This document shows positions 7,620-17,425 of a DNA stretch of 64,000 bases, in pieces. Made by a program: the position numbers and the translations under genes. Numbering within the stretch: position 1 is the stretch's first letter; every line of letters starts with the position of its first letter. The stretch is from Tissierellia bacterium. GTDB taxonomy: Bacteria; Bacillota; Clostridia; Tissierellales; Tissierellaceae. The stretch lies in contig JAAYTL010000118.1 in the NCBI GenBank assembly GCA_012518035.1, positions 1 to 64,000 on the forward strand. The letters run 5' to 3'. The notes beneath the pieces were generated by a model. That model made no database searches. It saw nothing but the letters and a program-made list of their open reading frames with translations, and had not been told where the DNA came from.

Positions 7620-9137
7620 CTATTTGATATAGTTTGCTCCCTGATAAATCATTTCATTTTCCCATATAGTTGGATATCTACCAAGAGCCCATTCTGACAT
7701 AATAATGGATGCCTTGCTTGGTATTTCTATTTTTGAGAATGAATCAGGATTTATTATCTCGCCATCCTCAATATTATAAACCTGCAACTCACTATTGGTA
7801 GCTACAACTATAAATTCTTTATTAGGTGAAGAAAATATATCTACAGCATTGGGAAATAGATCTATCATCTTATCCCATGGAACACTCTGCTCATCATAGG
7901 TCACCATTGTTTCTGGCGGAATTGCCCTAATATTGAAATCCTTAAAGAGTTCTTCCTTGTTCTGTCTATAGTTCACCCTTCCCTTGAGACTCCAGTGCCC
8001 ATTTTTCCTCTCCAGGCCTATGTTTGATTCATCTAGAACCGGGCGTTCACCTAAAGATTGAAGATTCTCAGAGCCTTCATTGAAAAGGAACTTGCCATCT
8101 TCTCCAATTATATCCGACAACCTAATGGGTTTTTCATCCTCAATATTATCTATAGCATAGATTTCTAGAGTCTTCCTATTATCCTTATCTACCTCTGTTT
8201 TTTCTACAGCAACATAGTCATTACCCACAAACTGTATGCTCTTTAGTACAGTAGGTCTATTTCCTATCAAGGATAATGGTTTGAAATTGTCCACTATGGA
8301 TTCTTCACTGGACTTATTTTTTGAAGTATTGATAAATTGAGGAATTGCTACCAGTTTATCAGTAATAGAATTGCTACTCTTGCTCCTATCTACCCTCAAG
8401 ATCCAAAATCCATTTTTCCTTGGTACAAGTAACTTATCTAACTCACAAATAGTTATTTCCCTATTTTTACTTCTTATCCAAATGGTCTTGTATTCCCAAT
8501 CAGGAGTGTCATTCTCCTCATCATAAATGGGGTTTCTTATCCCCAACAAGATTCCTGAGTCTAGACTCTCCAATTCAATATTATCAAAGCTCCTAATCAT
8601 GTCATTTTCTATAGCAATATATCTATTGACCTCTTCTAGACTCACCTCTTCTACCCTATTCTTAAGCTTATAGAAGGAGTTATCTATATAAACCAGAAGT
8701 TCATCATCATTATATCTGACAAACTCATAAAACAATTTATTATTCTTCATTGAGGTTATTACCTGCACAGTTTCACTATTTATATTTAACTTACTGGGAC
8801 TAATCTTATATTTATAAAGGAAATAATCATAGGTATTTACATTTTTTAGGCTAAAGGTTGGACTAATCGTAAAGTCATCCGCAACCACAAGGGCATCCTT
8901 ATTAAATAATACTTCCTTACCTACATAAGTATCTCTATCTTCATGGACAAAATTATTAACTTCTCCTTCCTCCTCTTCAGAGCTTGCAAGTTTTTCTTCA
9001 ATAACCCATTTACCCTGGATAGGAATAGTCTTGTTTTCTGGTGAAGTAATCTTATCCTGAATATTGCCTTCTGAAAGTGAGCAGGCAGATAGTAATAATA
9101 ACAAGAATAAGATTAAGATAATAGTTAGCTTTTTCAT
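7620..9137 (-). CDS. Large lipoprotein of unknown function, linked to a two-component system
   Basis: The N-terminus MKKLTIILILFLLLLLSAC is a lipoprotein signal with the lipobox LSAC, so the mature protein would be anchored outside the membrane. The remaining 485 residues are rich in beta-strand-like segments and acidic residues, and I recognise no known domain. Its ATG overlaps the stop of the histidine kinase gene (ATGA), implying translational coupling. Such tight pairing suggests it modulates or reports to the kinase, or acts in the same envelope response; this is an inference. Confidence 0.75.
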   Translation of the reverse strand: MKKLTIILILFLLLLLSACSLSEGNIQDKITSPENKTIPIQGKWVIEEKLASSEEEEGEVNNFVHEDRDTYVGKEVLFNKDALVVADDFTISPTFSLKNVNTYDYFLYKYKISPSKLNINSETVQVITSMKNNKLFYEFVRYNDDELLVYIDNSFYKLKNRVEEVSLEEVNRYIAIENDMIRSFDNIELESLDSGILLGIRNPIYDEENDTPDWEYKTIWIRSKNREITICELDKLLVPRKNGFWILRVDRSKSSNSITDKLVAIPQFINTSKNKSSEESIVDNFKPLSLIGNRPTVLKSIQFVGNDYVAVEKTEVDKDNRKTLEIYAIDNIEDEKPIRLSDIIGEDGKFLFNEGSENLQSLGERPVLDESNIGLERKNGHWSLKGRVNYRQNKEELFKDFNIRAIPPETMVTYDEQSVPWDKMIDLFPNAVDIFSSPNKEFIVVATNSELQVYNIEDGEIINPDSFSKIEIPSKASIIMSEWALGRYPTIWENEMIYQGANYIK

Positions 9138-10534
9138 ATTTGGTCCTCCTTCATAGGCAGGATAGCTTTTACGATGGTTCCCTTATTTACTTCTGATTCG
9201 ATTACCAAACTACCATTGGAGAGAGTGGCAATCTCTTCACATATCGATAATCCTATGCCACTGTGTGATTTGCTGCCCTTTCCCTTATAAAACTTATCCT
9301 TTACATAAGGTAAGTCCTCTTCGGGTATTCCTATTCCCGTATCTTTTACACTAAGTATTAGGTTTTTATCCTTGATATATGCCTCCATCCAGATCTTCCC
9401 ACCTGGCGGTGTAAACTTGATTGCATTATCAAGAAGGTTTATCAATAATTGCTTAATCCTATTCTCATCTCCCAAAAAAATATTGACTTCATCACTCATA
9501 TTAACTATTAAGTCTATATCATTATCCCTCGCCCTAGGCATATATTGTTTCCCAAGCATAATGAGCATATCCCTAACAGAAAACTCAGCTTTTTCTAAGG
9601 TGATCCTACCCGATATAAATTTAGAGAAATCCAACAGGTCTTCAACCATTCTGGATAGCCTATCACTCTCATTTTCAATAATCTTTAACCCATCCTCCAA
9701 TAATTCATAATCAATATTCTCATCCCCCTGTAGGGTCATGGCCCATCCTTTTATAGAGGTTAAGGGTGTTCTTAGTTCATGGGAAATTGACGATATAAAA
9801 TCATTCTTTATTTGCTCTTTTTTCTGCAGTTCTTCAGCCATATAGTTGAGGGTATTGGATAATTTCCCTATTTCATCCTTTAACCTAATACTACCACGGA
9901 CATTTAATTGACCGTCTGCCATCTTCTCAGCTACCTTAGTTACTTCTAGTAGGGGCTTAACAATGGAGTCTGCTAGGAAGATACTAACTACACCTGAAAC
10001 AACAACTACAGCAAGTCCAACTGAAATGAGTAGGATAATTAATCTATTTACAGTGCTATTAATTGCCTCTAATGATGTAATATATCTCAGTATGCCAATT
10101 GGCTCTTCATTATTCCTTAATGGCATGGATACTGCCATTACTGGGTTATCATCATAGTGAACATTTCCAACCCAAACTCCCTTTTCTAAATTCATAGCCT
10201 TCAATACATCAGATGTGGCAATGGGGTCATCATAAACAACACCCAAGGAGTCCATTAAGAGCTCGCCTTCTAGAGATAAGAGCTGGACCTGTGCAGTTGT
10301 CTGCTTCCAAAAAAGATCTATGTCCCCCATAATTATATCATCTAGAGTATAGTTTGAGAAATACTTAGAATGAAATTCAGTAGAGTACTCGATTTGGCTT
10401 GTAAGTATATCTTCAACATTTTTATAATAATAACTTCTTATTGCATTCGATAAAACTACTTGTAGTATTACAACCGTAATCACAATGATTAGCATAAAAT
10501 TTATAACTAATCTACTCTTAATACTTCTTCTCAT
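9134..10534 (-). CDS. HAMP-domain sensor histidine kinase
   Basis: Membrane sensor kinase partner of the response regulator encoded 9 bases upstream. Two membrane helices (about 10-30 and 165-190) enclose an extracellular sensor domain of some 130 residues, followed by HAMP, a HisKA domain with the phospho-accepting histidine in SSISHELRTP and a HATPase domain. The latter shows the N box LLINLLDNAIKF, DTGIGIPEEDL and the G2 box SGIGLSI. All catalytic boxes look intact. AGGAGAACAAG precedes the ATG. The stimulus is unknown; the linked deacetylase and lipoprotein point to the cell envelope. Confidence 0.93.
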   Translation of the reverse strand: MRRSIKSRLVINFMLIIVITVVILQVVLSNAIRSYYYKNVEDILTSQIEYSTEFHSKYFSNYTLDDIIMGDIDLFWKQTTAQVQLLSLEGELLMDSLGVVYDDPIATSDVLKAMNLEKGVWVGNVHYDDNPVMAVSMPLRNNEEPIGILRYITSLEAINSTVNRLIILLISVGLAVVVVSGVVSIFLADSIVKPLLEVTKVAEKMADGQLNVRGSIRLKDEIGKLSNTLNYMAEELQKKEQIKNDFISSISHELRTPLTSIKGWAMTLQGDENIDYELLEDGLKIIENESDRLSRMVEDLLDFSKFISGRITLEKAEFSVRDMLIMLGKQYMPRARDNDIDLIVNMSDEVNIFLGDENRIKQLLINLLDNAIKFTPPGGKIWMEAYIKDKNLILSVKDTGIGIPEEDLPYVKDKFYKGKGSKSHSGIGLSICEEIATLSNGSLVIESEVNKGTIVKAILPMKEDQI

Positions 10535-10543
10535 CTTGTTCTC

Positions 10544-11239
10544 CTAGTCTTGGTTTTTCCATCTATAACCTAAACCCCATACAGTCTCTATGTACTCTGG
10601 TTTACTGGGGTCTTCTTCTATTTTGGCCCTTAATCTCCTAATATTTACATCCACTATCTTGGAATCACCTACAAAATCATAACCCCAAATTAAATTCAAA
10701 ATCTCATCACGTTCAAAAGCCTTTCCTGGGTTTTCTATAAAAAGCTTGGCTATGGAAAACTCAGTAGGTGTTAGGTCCATTTCTACCCCATTCTTAAAAA
10801 ATTGTCTAGAATACTTATCTATTCTAAACGGTCCAAATTCCAAGATGGACTCATCATCTTCTCCATCCCTAATGTCCATTCTCCTTGCTAAAGATTTTAC
10901 CCTAAGGACTAACTCAGTGGGATTAAATGGTTTTGTCATATAGTCATCAGTTCCATATTCAAGTCCCATTATCTTATCAATATCTTGACTCTTTGCAGTT
11001 AGCATAATGATACCGATTTTGGGATACTCTTCTCTCAAAATCTTACATACCTCAAATCCATCGATTCCTGGTAGCATTATATCCAATACTAGTATATCGA
11101 TATCCTCTTTCCTGGCAATTTCTATACCTTTTTCACCAGTATCGGCCTCAAGAACTTGAAATTCAGCCCTTTCTAGATTTATTTTGACAAACTTTCTTAT
11201 GGAGTCCTCATCTTCTACTATTAAGATTTTTCTACTCAT
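10544..11239 (-). CDS. OmpR/PhoB-family response regulator
   Basis: Receiver domain (residues 1-120) with acidic pocket E9-D10, phospho-acceptor D53 in LVLDIMLPG, conserved T in IIMLTAKS and K in MTKPFNP, followed by a C-terminal winged helix (about 130-231, ending YIETVWGLGYRW). It would bind DNA as a dimer and control transcription when phosphorylated by the downstream kinase. The gene lies between the polysaccharide deacetylase and the kinase with 9-11-base gaps, so the deacetylase is probably in the same transcript and may be a target. Confidence 0.93.
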   Translation of the reverse strand: MSRKILIVEDEDSIRKFVKINLERAEFQVLEADTGEKGIEIARKEDIDILVLDIMLPGIDGFEVCKILREEYPKIGIIMLTAKSQDIDKIMGLEYGTDDYMTKPFNPTELVLRVKSLARRMDIRDGEDDESILEFGPFRIDKYSRQFFKNGVEMDLTPTEFSIAKLFIENPGKAFERDEILNLIWGYDFVGDSKIVDVNIRRLRAKIEEDPSKPEYIETVWGLGYRWKNQD

Positions 11240-11250
11240 GGTATCACATC

Positions 11251-12159
11251 CTAATCATTTTTCTCTTCTAAAAGTCTGAAATTATAGCCTTGTGAGATTA
11301 AATAATCTATATTTTTTCTCAAAGTCTGAACGGTACCTACCTTAGAGTCTAAATCATGCATTAATATTATAGCATTTTTTTTGCCCCTTGTGGTGGCTTT
11401 TAACCTATTTATTAGATAGCTATTCTTCAGGTTTAAGCCCTCTGCATCGCCATTCAATGCATTCCAATCATATACGGTATATCCAGCCTTTTCTATAGCC
11501 TTAATCATGGGAATCTTGTTCTTGCCAAAGCTGCCACCTGGAAATCTAAATAACCTAGTCTCAAATTCATCTCCCAATACCGCTTTCAGTGCCCTATCAG
11601 CCCTATTTACATCATACATAAAGTTTTTAGTATTCTTATATATAAATCTATAGTTATGTGTAAAGGTATGATTTCCAATAGCATGACCTTCTTCATAGAT
11701 CCTCTTTACAAGTTCCGGATACTCCATAACCCTAGACCCTACTACGAAAAAAGTAGCCTTGATATCATACTCTGCTAAAATATCTAGAATGGCTGGTGTT
11801 GCTTTAGGAGAAGGCCCATCATCAAAGGTTAAATAGGCAAACTTAGCATTGGGATCCTTCTCTAGGGCTTGCATTTCTTCCTTCATTCTCTCCTTTTCCT
11901 CTTCAAGCCTTTGGATTTCTAATTCTCGTCGTTTTTCTTCTAAGAGCTCCTTAGACCTTATCTCTTGATATCGATCAGTCTCAATGGCAATCAAGGAAGC
12001 AATTGGCCCGTTTTCACCTAGATAATCAAAAGAATGCATTACATCTATAGCCCTAACTGGTTTCATCGAAAACAACCCAGAATTAATTGAAATACAGCCG
12101 ATTGCAATAATAACTACTATTAGAAAAATAATTAAAAGAATCTTATGTCCCTTTCTCAT
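11251..12159 (-). CDS. Membrane-anchored polysaccharide deacetylase (CE4/NodB)
   Basis: Zinc-dependent deacetylase likely acting on peptidoglycan or another extracellular glycan. An uncleaved membrane helix spans about residues 5-27, then a charged coiled-coil-like linker (about 65-103). The NodB domain follows with all motifs: TFDDGPS (motif 1), GNHTFTHNY (metal histidines, motif 2), RFPGGSFG (motif 3), YDWNALNGD (motif 4) and ILMHD (motif 5). The ATG is preceded by GAGGTGGGGCA. It is the first gene of the two-component operon, which suggests that the kinase/regulator pair controls wall modification. Confidence 0.92.
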   Translation of the reverse strand: MRKGHKILLIIFLIVVIIAIGCISINSGLFSMKPVRAIDVMHSFDYLGENGPIASLIAIETDRYQEIRSKELLEEKRRELEIQRLEEEKERMKEEMQALEKDPNAKFAYLTFDDGPSPKATPAILDILAEYDIKATFFVVGSRVMEYPELVKRIYEEGHAIGNHTFTHNYRFIYKNTKNFMYDVNRADRALKAVLGDEFETRLFRFPGGSFGKNKIPMIKAIEKAGYTVYDWNALNGDAEGLNLKNSYLINRLKATTRGKKNAIILMHDLDSKVGTVQTLRKNIDYLISQGYNFRLLEEKND

Positions 12160-12194
12160 TGCCCCACCTCTCTACTATGTCATAATTAAATCTT

Positions 12195-12223
12195 ATTACA
12201 TAATATATTAGGATTAGTTACAA
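12195..12223 (-). promoter_or_regulatory. Candidate promoter of the deacetylase-two-component operon
   Basis: On the minus strand, TTGTAA (12223-12218), a 17-bp spacer and TGTAAT (12200-12195) lie about 35 bases before the deacetylase start and downstream of the terminator of the preceding gene. Each box differs from consensus at one position. Confidence 0.45.
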
Positions 12224-12258
12224 GCACATTAATAATAGATTACAAATAAGTAACAAGC

Positions 12259-12288
12259 ACCCTCCTTATAGGATATGATAAGGAGGGT
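12259..12288 (-). terminator. Hairpin after the ABC exporter pseudogene
   Basis: ACCCTCCTTAT and ATAAGGAGGGT form a perfect 11-bp stem with an 8-base loop, about 10 bases after the exporter stop. The following T content on the minus strand is modest, so termination may be incomplete. Confidence 0.6.
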
Positions 12289-12297
12289 AAAATGATA

Positions 12298-14025
12298 TCA
12301 ATTAGTCAGTCCTTCGAACTGCGAATTATAAAGTTGAGAATATAATCCATCTTGTGATAATAATTCCTGGTGCTTGCCCCTTTCTACTATTCCTTCATTT
12401 GTCAATACCAAGATCTCATCTGCATTCTTCACAGTTGATAATCTATGGGCTATGATTAGGGAGGTCCTACCCCTAGATAAGTCATTTAGCGATTCTTGTA
12501 CTAGAGCTTCTGTTTCATTGTCTAAGGCTGATGTAGCTTCATCCAATATTAAGATAGCAGGGTTCTTAAGAAATATCCTAGCAATTGAAATCCTTTGTTT
12601 TTGTCCTCCAGACAACATTACACCTTTTTCCCCTATATAGGTGTCATAACCGTTGGGTAAGGTCATGATAAAATCATGAATTCTGGCCTTCTTTGCTGCT
12701 TCTGTCACTTCTTCTTCACTGGCTGATGGCTTCCCATAGAGGATGTTGTCCTTAATAGTTCCCGTAAACAAGAATACATCTTGTTGGACTAGCCCTATAT
12801 TAGCCCTCAAGGATTTAAGTCTAATGTCCCTAATATCGGTACCATCAATCATAATCCTACCATCATCAATTTCATAAAACCTTGGAATCAAATGACATAG
12901 TGTAGACTTGCCAGCTCCAGATGGACCAACTATGGCCACTGTCTTGCCTTTTTCTATGGTTAAATTGATATTGGATAGCACCCTTTCCTCTCCATTTTTA
13001 TAGCTAAAGGAAACATTTTCAAATTGAATCTCACCCTGAGGCTCCACTAATTCTGCCGCATCCTCTTTATCAACTATATCAGGCTCTATGTTCATTATCT
13101 CCAAGAATCTTTCAAATCCCGTAGCTCCATCTTGAAGTTGCTGAGTTATGTTAGTAAGCCTTTTAATAGGTTGCATAAAGAAGTTAACATACAAGGTATA
13201 TGCAAACAAGTCACCTATATCTATAATCTTGACATATACAAAATATCCACCCAAGGATATAACTATCAGATTCAGTACATTGGAAATAATCCCAACTCCA
13301 GAAATAAACTCTGCCATAACCTTATATGCCTGTTTTCTAGCCCTTGAAAAGGCATGATTCCCCTCATTAAATCTTTCTATTTCATAATCCTAATTGGTAA
13401 AGGACTTGGCAATCCTAATTCCTGAAATGCTATTTTCTAGACGGGCGTTTACATCTGCTATTTTAGACCTTACCTCCCTAAAGGATTTTTCCATCTTCCT
13501 CCTTTTTTTAATAGCAAAAAGGATCATCAATGGTATAAAGGCAAATATTATGAGGGTCAACCTCCACTCTATACCCAACAAGATAATGAATGACCCCAAT
13601 AGCATAACTAAAGAGATAAATACATCTTCAGGTCCATGATGGGCAAGTTCAGTTATATCCCTTAAGTCGTTGATAATTCTAGACATGATGTGACCTGTTT
13701 TATTATTGTCATAATAGCTAAAGGGCAGGGTTTGTAAATGAGTGAATATATCCCTTCTCATATCTTGCTCGATTTTTACTCCTAATACATGTCCCCAATA
13801 GGCCACAATATACTCACTAATGTACCTCAAGATGAATAAAAAGAGCATAATTATTGACCATCTTAATAGCAAGTCCATCCTACCATCAGGAATTATTACA
13901 TTAATCATCTTCCTGGAAAAAATAGGGAAAACAAGGTCGAACAAGGACACTAAAAAAGCAAAGAACATATCTATAAAGAATAACTTTCTATGAGGTTTGT
14001 AATAGGAAATAAATTCTTTCAGCAA
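12298..14025 (-). pseudogene. ABC exporter (MsbA/BmrA type), interrupted by one in-frame TAG
   Basis: Half-transporter with an N-terminal six-helix membrane domain and a C-terminal ATPase with Walker A GPSGAGKST, signature LSGGQKQR and Walker B ILILDEATSAL. A single TAG at 13392-13390 splits it after AKSFTN. The codons on the far side continue in the same frame (DYEIERFNEGNHAFSRAR) into the rest of the exporter, so no frameshift is involved. With the stop read through, the protein would be a normal-length exporter of about 575 residues. A TTG at 14025 with AAAGGGG upstream is the likely start; 14106 is the furthest in-frame start. The TAG may be a real nonsense mutation or a sequencing error. 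A separate internal start for the second half would give a non-functional protein. Confidence 0.85.
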
Positions 14026-14131
14026 CTCTTCAACCCCTTTGGATAGACAGAATATGTTTCGATACTCGAATATATTATACCTCAGCCCTATGGCTTTTTC
14101 AATCAAGAGAGTATATGTTTAGCCATTCCCA

Positions 14132-17100
14132 TCACCTAGATTCAGGCTGGCAAAATGCTTGATATATGCAGTACTTGTCGCAATCCACTGCTGGTTCATA
14201 TGAGGCTAAATCCTTATGTTGTTCAACATAATCAATGAAGTCTCTAATTCTATTGAAGTTCTCTTCAAGTTTGTCTTTAGATATATCCACCTCGGCCACA
14301 TCTCCATTTTCTAGGAATACTATCTTAGATTTAGCCACGCTTTGACCCAATATCTTCTCTACTGCATAGGCATAGAGCTGTAATTGAGGTTCGTATAGTT
14401 CAATTAATTTATTCTTATTCCATAATCTATTGGTTTTAAAGTCTACTATCTCTATGTTTCCTTCTTTGATGGTTATCCTATCGATAATACCCTTAATATA
14501 CTTATCTCCAACTGCTAGATAAAAGGGCCTTTCAGTATATATTTCATCATAGTCCTCCCTATGAATCTTCATATAGTTATCTACATAGGGCCTAATTTCT
14601 TCTTCTAAGCCCTGATTATATTCGATACCATAGGAGTTGACTATTTCTAGTAGAAGATTATCAACATCCATTCCATCCCTATATTTATGGCAAAATTCAT
14701 GTACTATATTCCCTTTTTCATGACCCTTGAGGATTTTCGTCTCCTCTTTCAAGTCAAAATCATAGTCAATATCCTCTATTTCATCACTTTCTTGCATCAT
14801 GCCCAGCTTCAATCCCCAATAATGCTCCAGATAAAAGAGTCTTCTACATATTTTAAATTTCTGATATTGACTGATATTGAACGAGATAAATTCTTTTGAA
14901 TTATAGCCACCTAGGTCATAAAGAAGGGGTAGGGATGTAGATTTAACATCACTAACTGTTAAATTATCACCTAGTGTCTTTACCGGAATGTAGGCTTCCT
15001 TCTCCATATCTATATCAGATAGAATCCTATACTTGTCAGATGGTAGATAATCCTTAATCATCTTTTTAAACCCAGAATTCTTCCCGAAACATCCCAGTAT
15101 TAGCATTTCTTCAGCCCTGGTCATGGCTACATAGAGGATTCTAGAAAGTTCCTCATCTTCACTTTCCTGCTTATCCTTCTTAATTAATTGAAATAATCCT
15201 TCACTTTCCTTGGATTTTATGCCAATCCCAAGTTCCTTAGCATAGAGGATATTGGATGAGCTATGTTTGTGAGACTTGGCCATCTCAGGTATTATGACTA
15301 GCGGAAATTGAAGTCCCTTTGATCCGTGTATAGTTAATAACTTTACGGCATCATCTTCTTCAGATTGGATTATTCCTTCACTCTCACTTGATTCCTTTAG
15401 TCTCTCCAGATAATCTATATAGTCCTCTAATGATTTATTGTGTTCTGCCTGAAAATCATTAGTCATCTCAATAAACTTGTAGATATTGGCGACTATTTGG
15501 TCACCTTCGGCCTTCAGTAAGGAGCTTTCTATAAAATAGGTTTTATCTACTAGGAGACTCACAACTTCTGATAGGCTATAAAAGCTCTTAGCCTTGTAAA
15601 AATATCCCAATAAGGCTGCAGCCTCCTTCAACTTAACCCTTTCCGATTCATTAAAGATTGGATTATCCTTTATCTTTAATATGGTCTTGTATATATTGTC
15701 TTCCAAATATTTAAGCGTCCAATAAATACTTGTATCCTTCAAGCCTACCATGGGACTTCTTAAGAATCCTATGGTCGCTATCTTATCATAGGGATTACTA
15801 ATGGCCTTAAGACCATTTAATAAGTCCAAAATCTCCTGCCTATAGAAGAATCTTTTGCTGCTTGAATTAAAATAGGGTATATTATAATCTTTTAGTGCTT
15901 CTTCATATATGTAGTTTCTAGTACTTGCCCTAAATAGTATGGCTATGTCCTTGTATTTAAACCTTCCCTCTTTCACCAGGGACTTGATCCTTTTGGCTAT
16001 TAAATCAGCCTCATAATAACTAATTTCATCAGCATTACCTTGGATATCCTCTTTCTCAAGGACCTCGATATCAATTTCATTATTAGACTTCTTGAAGGGA
16101 ACTAATTCATCGTACTTGTCTTCCATAATTGGAGAAAATACGGCATTTACAAAGTCCAAGATTGTGTCTAGGCTCCTATAGTTGGTCTTTAGGGTGATAA
16201 CCTTGTCCTGGTTCTTGCTCTGGATATCATTCATGACATCATAAAAGACATCAATGTCAGCACCTCTAAACCCATAAATGGACTGTTTAGGATCACCTAC
16301 AATAAATAGGTTCTGCCTATCCAATGGCTTTTCCTTTGTAGCTAATTTATAGAAGATTTTTTTCTGTAATTCGTTGGTATCTTGAAACTCATCAATCATA
16401 AAATATCTATACTTTTCTTGGTATTTCCTAAGTATTTCTGGATTTTCCAGGAGATTTAGAACCTTGATTTGCAAATCATCATAGTCCAGACCTCCTAGTT
16501 CAGCCTTTCTTAATCTATACTCCCTATCAATTTCAATTAAGATATCTGTCAAGGATTCATAAATCCACAAATATTCCTTTTCCTTATACAAGAGTAGGCA
16601 ATCTATTAGATAATGGACCCTGTCTACTTCCTCCTGTGCACTTTTATTGTTACCTAAATGTTCCTTAATAAATTCGATATAGGTAAAGATATCCTCCTTA
16701 AAATCCTTATTCTTAAAATCCAACCATAAGTCATCATCTCTAATTCTGAGTATCTTGGCATTGGACCTTGATTTACTCATAATATACTCAATAAGGCCTA
16801 TTATTTCTTGAATGTATTCTTCCTTAAATTCAAGGGAGCTGATATAGGTCAAGGTCTCTTCTTTAACCTCTTCAAATGATACACCTATTGTACGAATCTC
16901 GTTATAAAGAGAATAGATATCCCCTTTTAAATCCTCTATTTTATTCTTGTTTAATAGTTTCATCATAGGCAAGGTGTCTTTTTTGTCATCCAACCAATTC
17001 CCTAATACCTTTTGGATAGATTCATTAAGTAACTGACAGCTTAAAACATCATCTAGTACCTCAAAATATGGATCAATATTTGCCTCGATGGGGTTTTCTC

Positions 17101-17425
17101 TAAGAAGCCCTGCACAAAAACCATGGATGGTGGATATATTTGCCCTGTCTAAATCCCTATAAAACCTTCTCCACCTATCTCCCTTAGGGATGTTTTGACT
17201 TATCCCATCACGAATTCTCTCAATCATCTCCTGGGTAGCCTTATTAGTGAAGGTTATGGCAACAATGGATTCAATCTCCTTGTTTTCTTTCAAATCTCCT
17301 TTTTCTAGTATATATAGAAACCTATCTGTTAATACCTTGGTCTTACCAGTCCCAGCACCAGCATTTACTGCTAAATTACTATCTATGGTCTCAACAGCCT
17401 TTAATTGCTCCGGATTTAATTGCAT
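14132..17425 (-). CDS. addA: AddA helicase-nuclease subunit, with a C-terminal four-cysteine signature
   Basis: Superfamily 1 helicase and nuclease subunit that processes double-strand breaks. Helicase motifs are visible: NAGAGTGKT (Walker A), DEFQDTNELQ (motif II), VGDPKQSIYGFRGAD (III), TIHGSKGLQFP (V) and VAMTRAEE (VI). The C-terminal RecB-type nuclease has VHEFCHKY, IKGIIDRI and IEIVDFKTNR. Unusually, the nuclease is framed by cysteines at about 859 (FKICRRLFYL) and at 1082, 1086 and 1092 (CDKYCIYQAFC), the arrangement of an Fe-S nuclease normally described for AddB. Its ATG overlaps the addB stop (TAATG). Confidence 0.93.
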   Translation of the reverse strand: MQLNPEQLKAVETIDSNLAVNAGAGTGKTKVLTDRFLYILEKGDLKENKEIESIVAITFTNKATQEMIERIRDGISQNIPKGDRWRRFYRDLDRANISTIHGFCAGLLRENPIEANIDPYFEVLDDVLSCQLLNESIQKVLGNWLDDKKDTLPMMKLLNKNKIEDLKGDIYSLYNEIRTIGVSFEEVKEETLTYISSLEFKEEYIQEIIGLIEYIMSKSRSNAKILRIRDDDLWLDFKNKDFKEDIFTYIEFIKEHLGNNKSAQEEVDRVHYLIDCLLLYKEKEYLWIYESLTDILIEIDREYRLRKAELGGLDYDDLQIKVLNLLENPEILRKYQEKYRYFMIDEFQDTNELQKKIFYKLATKEKPLDRQNLFIVGDPKQSIYGFRGADIDVFYDVMNDIQSKNQDKVITLKTNYRSLDTILDFVNAVFSPIMEDKYDELVPFKKSNNEIDIEVLEKEDIQGNADEISYYEADLIAKRIKSLVKEGRFKYKDIAILFRASTRNYIYEEALKDYNIPYFNSSSKRFFYRQEILDLLNGLKAISNPYDKIATIGFLRSPMVGLKDTSIYWTLKYLEDNIYKTILKIKDNPIFNESERVKLKEAAALLGYFYKAKSFYSLSEVVSLLVDKTYFIESSLLKAEGDQIVANIYKFIEMTNDFQAEHNKSLEDYIDYLERLKESSESEGIIQSEEDDAVKLLTIHGSKGLQFPLVIIPEMAKSHKHSSSNILYAKELGIGIKSKESEGLFQLIKKDKQESEDEELSRILYVAMTRAEEMLILGCFGKNSGFKKMIKDYLPSDKYRILSDIDMEKEAYIPVKTLGDNLTVSDVKSTSLPLLYDLGGYNSKEFISFNISQYQKFKICRRLFYLEHYWGLKLGMMQESDEIEDIDYDFDLKEETKILKGHEKGNIVHEFCHKYRDGMDVDNLLLEIVNSYGIEYNQGLEEEIRPYVDNYMKIHREDYDEIYTERPFYLAVGDKYIKGIIDRITIKEGNIEIVDFKTNRLWNKNKLIELYEPQLQLYAYAVEKILGQSVAKSKIVFLENGDVAEVDISKDKLEENFNRIRDFIDYVEQHKDLASYEPAVDCDKYCIYQAFCQPESR

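Noticed and set aside
13317-14025. The in-frame TAG of the ABC exporter as a pyrrolysine or programmed read-through codon.
   Set aside because: Exporters of this family do not contain pyrrolysine, the position is between ordinary helices, and no downstream stimulatory structure was seen. A mutation or sequencing error is simpler.
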